In this document: one piece after another, positions 35,342 to 45,900 of the stretch
Numbering within the stretch: position 1 is the stretch's first letter
Layout of the letters: every line of letters begins with the position of its first letter
Assembly (NCBI GenBank): GCA_950097015.1
Contig: CATNEN010000005.1
Span: 2,657,501-2,721,500, forward strand
Direction of reading: 5' to 3'
Origin: Macrostomum hystrix
Lineage: Eukaryota; Platyhelminthes; Macrostomidae
Length of the DNA: 64,000 nt
The notes under the pieces: model-generated
Database searches by the model: none
What the model saw: only the letters and a program-made list of their open reading frames with translations
What the model was told of the DNA's origin: nothing
Position numbers and translations under genes: made by a program

Positions 35342-35595
35342 TGTCGGATTCCCGAATCCTCCATATGCTATTACAAAGTACGCAATCTTCATATATTCAT
35401 ATATATTCATTTGCATTAGTCTGCCCCAATTCTCGTTCACTACGTTTGAACCATAGACAACCTCCAAGCTTCCACTGTACTCTATAACTCGTATTATCAA
35501 TAAAGCAAGCGCGGGGCTTTGCCCCAAAAGAGAAACTTTCTACCTTACCACAGCAGCAGCAGCATATCCGTTTATATTATTGTCACTGCCTGACA
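35342..35595 (+). repeat. 3' LTR of the BEL/Pao element
   Basis: 254 bp; no difference from the 5' LTR found by eye. Followed at once by the GTACT target duplication. Confidence 0.97.
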
Positions 35596-35901
35596 GTACT
35601 GCTCATACTGACATACTTGGCCTATCAGCATCACAGGCCTGGCCTACTAGGGCCTAGTAGACTATAGGACCCAGGACTGAATTCAAATTTCAGTGACTAT
35701 TTAATTTCATTGGTTAATGTAAGTACAAACTTAAATTTGTAAATCTGCTTGTATTTTATATATTATTTAAGTGGTTTTTATATTACATGGGAAGAAATTC
35801 AGGAATTCAAATAATTTTCATGGAGCATGAAGGTTTCGAGATCTTACCTTTTATATAATTGTCCCATCTTTCTTTCAGCAGAAATTGTCCTCATCTTGTC
35901 A

Positions 35902-38900
35902 ATGCGAAGGGCAAAGAAAGCTAAATTAGACACCTCTGTCACTCCAACAAAAGACAGATTTGACATCACCATTGAGTCGGATGACGATAATGAGGATGAT
36001 GAATCGGTAGATGTTGCTGAACAATCCCAATGGCATTTAGAGGTTCAACAGCAGCAGCAGCAGCAGCGTCAGAACTGGCGAGTTCTGCCATGGCGGGACT
36101 CTGCGGAGTTCATAGAAGTAGCCAGTCTGGTAGATCAAGTTGCCGCGTCTATCAGCAGTAGCCCAGACTGCCAATCTGAACATGCCAATCAATCATCGTC
36201 ACTATTAGAGGCTCTGGTTGGGCATCTGTCAGTCTGGCTAACCAGATTAGAGCAGCATCAGATGCCGCGCGCTGTGCTTGCCACAGCTGAACTAGCCGAA
36301 GCTCTGTTGCTAGGCAGGCGGCAGATATTGGCTAACGCTGGTCAACGATTTGTCAGCTTGTTGGCAGGCGAAGAGGAGGCGAGGACCAGACAGTTGGGCT
36401 ACGCCATGCCGGTTACTAGGGTGGCCCAGAGGATGGGCATTCCCGATTGGCTGGTGCAGGTGAGGCGGCTAGTTTATTTCTGGGAAATTTCGAATTAATT
36501 TTCCAGCTAAAACTTTAATTAAGAAAAAATTGCTTTATGTGGTAACACTAGACCCGCAACCGGCAAAAAGGCGATTCTGCCCATTCCGCTCACTCCTGAG
36601 CGCAAACACACACATACTAGGCGTGTACAATGTACATCTATGCTCTGACTTTCTCATCGCTGGCCCAGGCAGTGTACACTCTCACTGTGCCTTGGAGATT
36701 GGCCTTAAATAAATGTGGTGTCCCCGTGGAATCATATAATAATAATTGCAGGAGGGCTGCAGACGATGGCACATTATTTCGTTACACTGGACCCGCAGCC
36801 AGCTAGGAGGCAATTCTGCCCATTTCGCTGACTCCTGAGCACACACGCTCACACAGATGTGTACATCTGCCCTGACTTTCTCATTGTCACGTAGTGTACA
36901 CTTTCACTGCGCCTTGGACGTTGACCTTCAAGGGCGTAAATTGCCCCCAAGCCTTCTCTCCGCGGCTGCGCCCCAAGTAAATGTGGCCTCGCCGCAGAAT
37001 CGAGCTCAAAATACCTTGGTGCGAGAGGCAGAGGCATTAGACCGATCTGCCACTCACTCTTCTATTTCGGACCAAAAGCAGCTATCTTTTTTGTCCATGA
37101 GTAAGACACTTAATGTCCAATTGCTTTAAGTTAGAAATTTGCGACAATTTCCAAAATTCTCTTCTAACCTAATCAGATTCGACACGACGTGTGTCACGGC
37201 CTGTTGCCACCGGCTCCTGTTCTTCAATCGGCCTGTCTGGAAGCCATGGTCTGGTTGAATACTAACTTTTGGCTACCCCAGTCGGCGGCTAAGCAGGCGT
37301 CGATAGCGCCGCCCCGCGTGGCGTCTTCGCGAAATCCGCCGCTGTCAATTCGCCGCTTCATTCGACTGCAGCTTAAGCCGAGATCTTCGGCAAACACTTC
37401 GGCATTGAATGCGCATTTAGATAGTGTGAAATTGTGCAGATTAAACACTGGCCTAGATGAAAATCGAAGCTGGGTTCGCAGCTTAATTAATTCCATGCTC
37501 TGCACAACTAGCAGCTTCTGCAGCGTTGCTAGCGATCCGAATGTTGACGACGTGAAATTAGCCGACCGATTCGACAGTCTGGTGGCCTTCTGGCTGCCGA
37601 TGCTTGGCGTATTGAAGAAGTGCAGCCTGGTGCCTATGCTGGTTGAGGAGACCCTGTTGGCTAATGCTGACGGGCTGTCTTCGGACCGAATGCCCGCTCT
37701 GCAGGTTATTATTGCATTGAATGATCATTTAAAATATCCTCTGATTTTTAGCTTCATTGACCCCATAGCTCATGTCCTTGATTGCAATCTGAATGCCCCT
37801 TAATAATTACTAGTCTATACCATTACTCATAAACCTTTTAATTTCTAACTCTCTCCTTCATTCTCTCAGTAAACAATCATTAGCTGTCTCTTACTTAGTT
37901 TACGTAGCTAATAATCCTCTTTTTACTTTTCTTCAAATCCTCATGTTAATTGTCTCCCTATTTTTTCCTAGTCCTCCTCACCTTAATTAGTTTCTAATCC
38001 TCACCATATTTTTCAAATATTACTAACCTTTTAATTCTCATTTGTCCTTAAAAAGAAACGTCCCGAAACTCCCGTATTTTATTCTGTTTGTGTCTCCGGC
38101 TCCCTGGCACCAAGCATCTGTTCCTCTGTCTCCGGCTCCCTGGCACCAAGCAGCTGTTCCTCTGTCTCCCCATTCCTGGCACCAAGCATCTGTTCCTCCG
38201 TCTCCCTGGCACCAAGCATCTGTTCCTCCGTCTCCCTGGCACCAAGCATCTGTTCCTCCGTCTCCCTGGCACCAAGCATCTGTTCCTGTGTCTCCCTGGC
38301 ACCAAGCATCCGTTCCTCTGTCTCCCTGGCACCAAGCATCCGTTCCTCTGTCTCCCTGGCACCAAGCATCTGTTCCTCTGTCTCCCTGGCACCAAGCATC
38401 TGTTCCTCTGTCTCCCTGGCACCAAGCATCTGTTCCTCTGTCTCCCTGGCACCAAGCATCCGTTCCTCTGTCTCCCTGGCACCAAGCATCCGTTCCTCTG
38501 TCTCCCTGGCACCAAGCATCTGTTCCTCTGTCTCCCTGGCACCAAGCATCTGTTCCTCTGTCTCCCTGGCACCAAGCATCCGTTCCTCTGTCTCCCTGGC
38601 ACCAAGCATCCGTTCCTCTGTCTCCCTGGCACCAAGCATCCGTTCATCTGTCTCCCTGGCACCAAGCATCTGTTCCTCTGTCTCCCTGGCACCAAGCATC
38701 CGTTCCTCTGTCTCCCTGGCACCAAGCAGCTGTTCCTCTGTCTCCCTGGCACCAAGCAGCTGTTCCTCTGTCTCCCTGGCACCAAGCAGCTGTTCCTCTG
38801 TCTCCCTGGCACCAAGCAGCTGTTCCTCTGTCTCCCTGGCACCAAGCATCCGTTCCTCTGTCTCCCTGGCACCAAGCAGCTGTTCCTCTGTCTCCCTGGC

Positions 38901-39490
38901 ACCAAGCAGCTGTTCCTCTGTCTCCCTGGCACCAAGCAGCTGTTCCTCTGTCTCCCTGGCACCAAGCAGCTGTTCCTCTGTCTCCCTGGCACCAAGCAGC
39001 TGTTCCTCTGTCTCCCTGGCACCAAGCAGCTGTTCCTCTGTCTCCCTGGTACCAAGCAGCTGTTCCTCTGTCCCCACACCGCCAGACCTGGTCTCAGGGC
39101 TGGCTAGCCGGGCTAGAACGGCTCGCCTTCCCAGACGGCAGTCGCCGGCCGCCTCTGGCCTACTGTCTGCGCCGAGATTCCCGCTCCAGCATCGATTGGC
39201 CGCGTCTGATGCGACGCTATTGCGTAATCGACCTGTGCCCCAAACTGGCGCCACTGGCGAAGCGAATAGTGCGATTACACGACCCGCCGCTAGCTGACTC
39301 CACTCTCTGCGGTCTAATGACGGTGCTTGACGAAGTTGTTCAACAAGATTCAGCAGCTGCCGTTAATACTGATGCCACTGGACTAGACGCTACTGTCAGT
39401 AGTACTAAACCAAATTGCGTTAGTCACCCTTGGCAACGAGATTTGTCAGTTGATTGGGACAGTTTACCAATTGGCTGTTTGCCTGAATAA
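35902..39490 (+). CDS. LAS1L: LAS1-like pre-rRNA processing endonuclease
   Basis: Three exons, 35902-36459, 37177-37704 and 39086-39490, all phase 0, give 496 residues (yeast Las1 about 500, human LAS1L about 730). Residues 1-60 are basic then acidic with a Gln run. The Las1 domain follows from VLPWRDSAEF (about 65) to MGIPDWLVQ. Exon 2 opens with IRHDVCHG, giving the HEPN nuclease motif R-H-x3-H (R188, H189, H193) at the usual place. Las1 works with the polynucleotide kinase Grc3/NOL9 to cut ITS2 of pre-rRNA in the nucleolus. The start is the first ATG after a CTTTCAG acceptor (23 nt upstream). The exon 3 acceptor could instead be 12 nt further in (GTCTCAG), also in phase. Intron 1 carries SINE sequence, intron 2 a 30-bp array. 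Confidence 0.9.
36536..36732 (-). mobile_element. SINE family 1, truncated copy 2 in LAS1L intron 1
   Basis: Shares the body (GGCAATTCTGCC-like, GTGTACA, CTGTGCCTTGGAG and AATAAATGTGG segments) with the other family 1 copies. It lacks the tRNA head and abuts copy 3. Confidence 0.7.
36733..37060 (-). mobile_element. SINE family 1, copy 3 in LAS1L intron 1
   Basis: Starts on the plus strand with a TAATAATAATTGCAGGAGGG tail region and runs to the tRNA-like head at GATCTGCCACTC. It is antisense to LAS1L. Its TTGCAG is an acceptor-like site on the gene's sense strand. Confidence 0.75.
38085..39075 (+). repeat. 30-bp minisatellite in LAS1L intron 2
   Basis: About 32 units of TCTCCCTGGCACCAAGCATC plus TGTTCCTCTG, with ATC/AGC and CGT/TGT variants clustering by block (ATC on the left, AGC on the right). 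It ends 10 bp before the exon 3 acceptor. The frame that enters exon 3 is open through the array. Confidence 0.95.
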
Positions 39491-39894
39491 GTCTAGTTAT
39501 TAGTAGGATTTGGAAACGTACTGATTTGTATCACAAAATTTAGTTTATAATAAGGACTTTCTAACTTTCCTTTTACCTGTCCTCTCCGGGTAATGTGTCA
39601 TTTGGCGCTGTTAGACCTGTAGTCCAAAAAATCAACAGAATATAAGAAATAAATATGCAAAACGATTACTTGAGTTCACAACTTACTCATACTTACTCAT
39701 GCAAAAAATGACCTAGAAAATAACTACACAAATTCGGCTTTTATAATTTTCATTTGCTGCGATGAATTAGAGGACTTAATTCAATTGCAATTCTAATGAT
39801 AGCGAAGATAACCTGGGCAGCCAACAGAAAGTAATTCTGCCTTGTTACCTAATCCAAAAAACATTAAAAACTAGTGCTCTCAGATCTACGAGAT
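39491..39894. other. LAS1L 3' flank
   Basis: AT-rich unique sequence, presumably the 3'UTR and terminator region of LAS1L. Contains AATAAATATGC at about 39647, a candidate poly(A) signal. No other gene seen. Confidence 0.45.
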
Positions 39895-40735
39895 ATACGA
39901 AAATGGGATTCTCGGACACATTCGCAGATCATGTGATATGATGGGACACATTCGCAGATCATGTGATATGATGGGACACATTCGCAGATCATGTGATATG
40001 ATGGGACACATTCGCAGATCATGTGATATGATGGGACACATTCGTAGATCATGTGATATGATGGGACACATTCGCAGATCATGTGATGATGGGGCACATT
40101 CGCAGATCATGTGATGATGGGACACATTCGCAGATCAAGTGATATGATGGGACACATTCGCAGATCATGTGATATGATGGGACACATTCGCAGATCATGT
40201 GATATGATGGGACACATTCGTAGATCATGTGATATGATGGGACACATTCGCAGATCATGTGATGATGGGGCACATTCGCAGATCATGTGATGATGGGACA
40301 CATTCGCAGATCAAGTGATATGATGGGACACATTCGCAGATCATGTGATATGATGGGGCACATTCGCAGATCATGTGATATGATGGGGCACATTCGCAGA
40401 TCATGTGATATGATGGGGCACAGTCGCAGATCATGTGATGATGGGGCACATTCGCAGATCATGTGATGATGGGACACATTCGCAGATCAAGTGATATGAT
40501 GGGACACATTCGCAGATCATGTGATATGATGGGGCACAGTCGCAGATCATGTGATATGATGGGGCACATTCGCAGATCATGTGATGATGGGACACATTCG
40601 CAGATCAAGTGATATGATGGGACACATTCGCAGATCATGTGATATGATGGGGCACATTCGCAGATCATGTGATATGATGGGGCACAGTCGCAGATCATGT
40701 GATATGATGGGGCACAGTCGCAGATCATGTGTTCA
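39895..40735. repeat. 30-bp minisatellite with 176-bp higher order
   Basis: About 28 units of GGGACACATTCGCAGATCAT plus GTGATATGAT. Shortened GTGATGAT units recur at 40083, 40259 and 40435, exactly 176 bp apart, revealing a higher-order unit of six monomers. ORFs across it are stop-free repeat frames only. Confidence 0.95.
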
Positions 40736-42400
40736 TGTGGTCAGCAAGTAGATTCGGGTAGTATAATGAAGGAATGTCAAGCAGGTAAGCAGGCAAGACA
40801 ATTCATAATTGCTAATTACGACGCACGTGAAAATTAAACCACAATCATTACAATATATTTACGTAGGTAATCACACAGTCACAATTAAGTACTTTTAGAG
40901 AAATTTAAAAGTACATATATTTCTCGGCTACAGGCTACAGTGTGTTTACATGGCTTTTGAAAGTTGTTTTAAAGTCTGTGTGAAAGATTTTGAGTCGCAA
41001 AGTTCGCATGGTGAATACCTGTCTATAAGCGTGGCGTCTATGAAGAATAAATTAAATTGGAACAAAAGATAATCAAAGGCCTAGCTGCAAGGCAGCGAGT
41101 TATGATTTTAAGTACTATTAGTAGGAACGACTATCGCAAATTGTTGCTTTCCATATAGTCCATAGTCCAGAAAATTAATGTTAATGATGCAATGAATTTT
41201 TTGTATTAAAAGAGAATAGAAAACGAGAATGTGCCTTTTACAATAAAAAAATCCGCAGCCTTTTAAAGGAGGCACAAACTGTTGTTTACAGAATAGAAAT
41301 ATAAAATTCTCGCGCATACGGTAGTATCTTCACTACACTACTGTTCAAATAAGGATCCAGTAGTAAACTGCGCATTATGCAAAAACAGTTAATTACTTTA
41401 TAACGCAGACGGTCAGTGAGAATGTAGAAATTTTGAAAACAAGACAATTATTGTAATTGTAATTAGATTTTTACAATTTCGACTGAGCTCATCATTACCA
41501 ATTAATAAAATTAACATAAGGTTTACCAATAAAGAACTAAATTAATGCTCGTAAGACAGAAAATACAATGTTCTCAGTAACTGTTGAAATATTGCCAGGC
41601 ACACACTGATAAAAACTAATTTACCAACACTTAGCCCAAATCCATATTCAGCTGCTAGAAAAAATATGTACGAGTATGAATTCAATACCATTCGTATTTC
41701 ACAGTTGTAAAATATCGTATTTAATTGCGCCAGCTTAAATTGGCAATTCTTTTCGTTTACGAATCAGCTCATTAATTTTAGTACTTTAATTTTCCGCTTT
41801 GCTACTTAGATATGTTAGTAGTATGATACGACAAAATATCGAAAATAGTTACTGTGCATAAAATTTTTTAAAGAAATTACTTTAAGCTGAGAACATTGGA
41901 ACAGCATTTAAGTGAGCATACTGTATAAAAATGGCGCGAATGGTCAGCTGACCTGAGGAAAACAATAGTAGCAGGACACCTGACTAACCAGGACGAAAAT
42001 GAATCAAAACTAGACTAAAATAATGTGCAACCTTTTTGTGAGCCTATCTTTATACAGATTACCACAATAGTACTTAATTATACCATTAGGTCATGATATA
42101 ATATGTTACTAATCATAAATTGTATGACTTGATTTTTGTTAATACGTACTGTCTATACTTAACACAGGGTCACTTTCTAAGAAAACTTTATTTTTTAAGT
42201 CAAGAAGAAAGCTAGTTAGAGAAGTTGATTTCTTCAAAAAATTCTAAGCAAAATTCACCAGGAAAAGATTAAGACATCAGAGAAAACTTTCTAGACAATC
42301 GTCAATTCCTAAAAAACGTTAACAGGCTCACGAATTTGAAGAAAACTTCAGACTAAAAAATCTTCAAAAAACTTTTAGAAGCCACACTCAGATCCTAATA
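40736..42400. other. AT-rich intergenic region, no gene seen
   Basis: Unique AT-rich sequence between LAS1L and the 3' end of the aminotransferase gene. The 69-codon minus ORF at 41108-41317 has no supporting features. Confidence 0.5.
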
Positions 42401-42800
42401 TTTCTAAAGAATCTAAGGAGGATCATAAATTCCCTACAAAACCTCTCGCGGATCACGATTATCGATGAAAACCTCATGCGGTTAATAACTTACTGAACAA
42501 TACCTCATGCGAATGATAAGTTTCTTAGAAAACCTCATGCGGTTAATAGTAAGTTTCTTAGAAAAGCTCATGCGGAGGATAAGTTTCTTAGAAAACCTCA
42601 TGCGGTTAAAATGTTTCTTAGAAAACCTCATGCGGATGATAAGTTTCTTAGAAAACCTCGTGCGGATGATACGTTTCTTAGAAAAATCATGCGGAGGATA
42701 AGTTTCTTAGAAAAAATCACGCGGATGATAAGTTCTTAGAAAGCTCATGCGGATGATAAGTTTCTAAGAAAACCTCATGCGTATCATGTCTTTTTTAGAA
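42400..42800. repeat. 30-bp minisatellite with decayed edges
   Basis: Roughly ten clear units of GCGGATGATAAGTTTCTTAG plus AAAACCTCAT at 42480-42790. More diverged AAAACTT-containing relatives reach left to about 42180 and right to about 42920. Confidence 0.85.
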
Positions 42801-42954
42801 ACCCTCAACACAACTAATATTCTAGACACTCTTCTAGAAGGAGAATAATTATTTCCGTGAAGACTTAAACAATTAAACATGATCACACATTTCAGAGAGT
42901 CATGCGTATATTAGAAAAACTTCCTAAATCCCCAAAGAAAGTGGCCTGAAAATC

Positions 42955-45900
42955 CTAAAACGCGCCATTTTTGTTCCCTGCGGCGTTGGCAGCGTAGCCA
43001 CAATCAGCATCGCCATCACTGTCGCCGTTCTCCATGGCTACCCGAGCCACGTAATGACTGGCGCAGAACTGAGCAATCCTGCTGCAGGCCTCGGCCATCA
43101 TTTCGATGGGCACCGTGAGCACTATGCGAAAGAACATGCCGATCTCGAAGCAGCGAGACGGCAAGCAAAATACAGATTGCTCTGTTACTAGGCGCTCTGT
43201 GAATGCCATCTCATCGGGAAATTCGGGATATTCCGCAGCGGAGAAGCCCACCATCATGTACATGGCGCCCTCCGGCATCACTGGCTTTAGGCCGGGAATC
43301 GCGCTCAGCTTCTCAAAGCAGAGTCTGGCATTCTCTTCGATGCACCTAAGCGTGGAGGCGTAGAACTCTGGCGGTGTGTGCTCAAGGATCTCCGGAATGG
43401 CGGCCTGCGACGTTTTTGGTTTTCGTTTGTTTTTATGGGATTTTTAATGGAGATAGAGTTAAAAGCAAATGAGAAGAGAAAGGGAAGAGAATAGGAAGAG
43501 AATAGGAAGAGAATAGGAAGAGAATAGGAAGAGAATGGGAAGAGAATAGGAAGAGAATAGGAAGAGAATAGGAAGAGAATGGGAAGAGAATAGGAAGAGA
43601 ATGGGAAGAGAATAGGAAGAGAATGGGAAGAGAATAGGATGATAGTAGGAAGAGAATGGGAAGATAGTAAGAAGAGAATGGGAAGAGAATGGGAAGATAG
43701 TAGGAAGAGAATGGGATGATAGTAGGAAGAGAATGGGAAGAGAATAGGAAGAGAATGGGAAGAGAATAGGAAGAGAATGGGAAGAGAATAGGAAGAGAAT
43801 GGGAAGAGAATAGGAAGAGAATGGGAAGAGAATAGGATGATAGTAGGAAGAGAATGGGAAGATAGTAAGAAGAGAATGGGAAGAGAATGGGAAGATAGTA
43901 GGAAGAGAATGGGATGATAGTAGGAAGAGAATGGGAAGAGAATGGAATTGGGAAGAGAGTAGGAAGAGAATGGGATGATAGTAGGAAGAGAATGGGAAGA
44001 GAATGGATTGGGAAGAGAGTAGGAAGAGAATGGGAAGATAGTAGGAAGAAGAATGGGAAGATAGTAGGAAGAAGAATGGGAAGATAGTAGGAAGAGAATG
44101 GGAAGATAGTAGGAAGAAGAATGGGAAGATAGTAGGAAGAGAATGGGAAGATAGTAGGAAGAAGAATGGGAAGATAGTAGGAAGAAGAATGGGAAGATAG
44201 TAGGAAGAGAATGGGAAGAGAAGAGGAAGAGAATAGAAAGAATGGGAAGATAAAACTGATAATTGAAAGAAATTGGAAAGGTAGAGGGAAGAGATGGTGA
44301 ACAGAGAAGGGGAAGGGGAAGTGAGGGAAGAGACGGGAGATGAGATGAGGGGGCAAACAATATGTCCCCACCTGGCAGACGGTGTTGGGTCCGAGAATCC
44401 TAGTACTCAAAGCCAACAGGCCGCGTCGCACCTCGGCAAAGTGGCCTCGGCAGTCGTACACCACAATCCAGCCCTGCCGCCAGCCTGGCACCAGCCAGCG
44501 CTTTGTGAGGCCGCCGCAGCTAAGCACGGGCACGTTGGGATTAACGGAGGCCAGCCAGTGGAATTCGTGCCCGGGGAACACAAAGTGGGCGTAGATCTCG
44601 TCGGCTATGATTGGCACCTGGAATTTCGCCAAAGCGAGATTTTATTGACAACTTTTTGGGTTGCACGATTTTATCATGATTTTATATTTGATGCGCAAGT
44701 AATAATAATAACTGATTACACCTGCCCCAATTGGGCCGAATGTACAGCCGACAGCAAAGCTGCAGCTATTCCGCCGCGCATCTGAAGACTGCGTACGGCT
44801 GTTCAGTCCATGGACTGGGGGGGACGCCACACCCACCCTCAATTACCCTAGCTTATACAAGACTACAACCTCTGTGGTGCGCAAGACACTACTCGTTAGT
44901 AGAAATGTCGGTTTATTCAGTAGGCGCTCACCTTATACCGCTCGGCAATGTGAGCAATAGCCTTTAGGTGCTCCTTGGTGTACACGGAGCCGCACGGATT
45001 AGACGGGTTGTTAACAACGATAGCCGCTGTTCGGTCGTCGATGTTCTCCTCCAGGTGGGCGAGATCCACTTCCCACTGTCTGTCAGACAGCAGGTTGTAT
45101 GATCTCGCCTCAATGCCCGTGGACTCCGCCAGGGTGCGGTAGATTGAAAATCCCGGTCTGGGGATCAGGATGTTGTCACCGGGATTAGCCAGGACACTGA
45201 TGCACAGGTCCAGGGCGGAGGAGCAGCCGGATGTGAGGATCACATCCTGTTCCGTTGGGGATTTGGACACAGGAATATAGTCTAACAGGCGACATAGAAA
45301 ACAATTCTATTTAATTTAAAATGGCATGTTGGATCCCAGTTGGAATGGTAGGTTGAATCCCAGTTGCAATGGTAGGTTGAATCCCAGTTGCAATGGTAGG
45401 TTAAATCCCAGTTGGAATGGTAGGTTGAATCCCAGTTGCAATGGTAGGTTGAATCCCAGTTGCAATGGTAGGTTGAATCCCAGTTGGAATGGTAGGTTGA
45501 ATCCTAGTTGGAATGGTAGGTTGAATCCCAGTTGCAATGGTAGGTTGAATCCCAGTTGCAATGGTAGGTTAAATCCCAGTTGGAATGGTAGGTTGAATCC
45601 TAGTTGGAATGGTAGGTTGAATCCCAGTTGCAATGGTAGGTTAAATCCCAGTTGGAATGGTAGGTTGAATCCCAGTTGAAATGGTAGGTTGAATCCCAGT
45701 TGCAATGGTAGGTTAAATCCCAGTTGGAATGGTAGGTTGAATCCCAGTTGAAATGGTAGGTTGAATCCCAGTTGGAATGGTAGGTTGAATCCCAGTTGCA
45801 ATGGTAGGTTGAATCCCAGTTGGAATGGTAGGTTGAATCCCAGTTGGAATGGTAGGTTGAATCCTAGTTGGAATGGTAGGTTGAATCCCAGTTGCAATGG

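Larger units (their letters stand above)
28832..35595 (+). mobile_element. intact BEL/Pao LTR retrotransposon
   Basis: A 6764-bp element with two 254-bp LTRs that look identical by eye, a GTACT target duplication on both sides (28827-28831 and 35596-35600), a primer-binding site, and one uninterrupted 2009-codon gag-pol ORF. No env-like ORF. Identical LTRs and an open ORF indicate a very recent insertion. It landed inside the right-hand target duplication of a SINE. No purine-rich tract precedes the 3' LTR, which is unusual. Confidence 0.97.

Noticed and set aside
39895-40735. Regularly spaced repeats suggesting a CRISPR array
   Set aside because: There are no unique spacers, the units abut directly, the genome is animal, and no cas genes are present.
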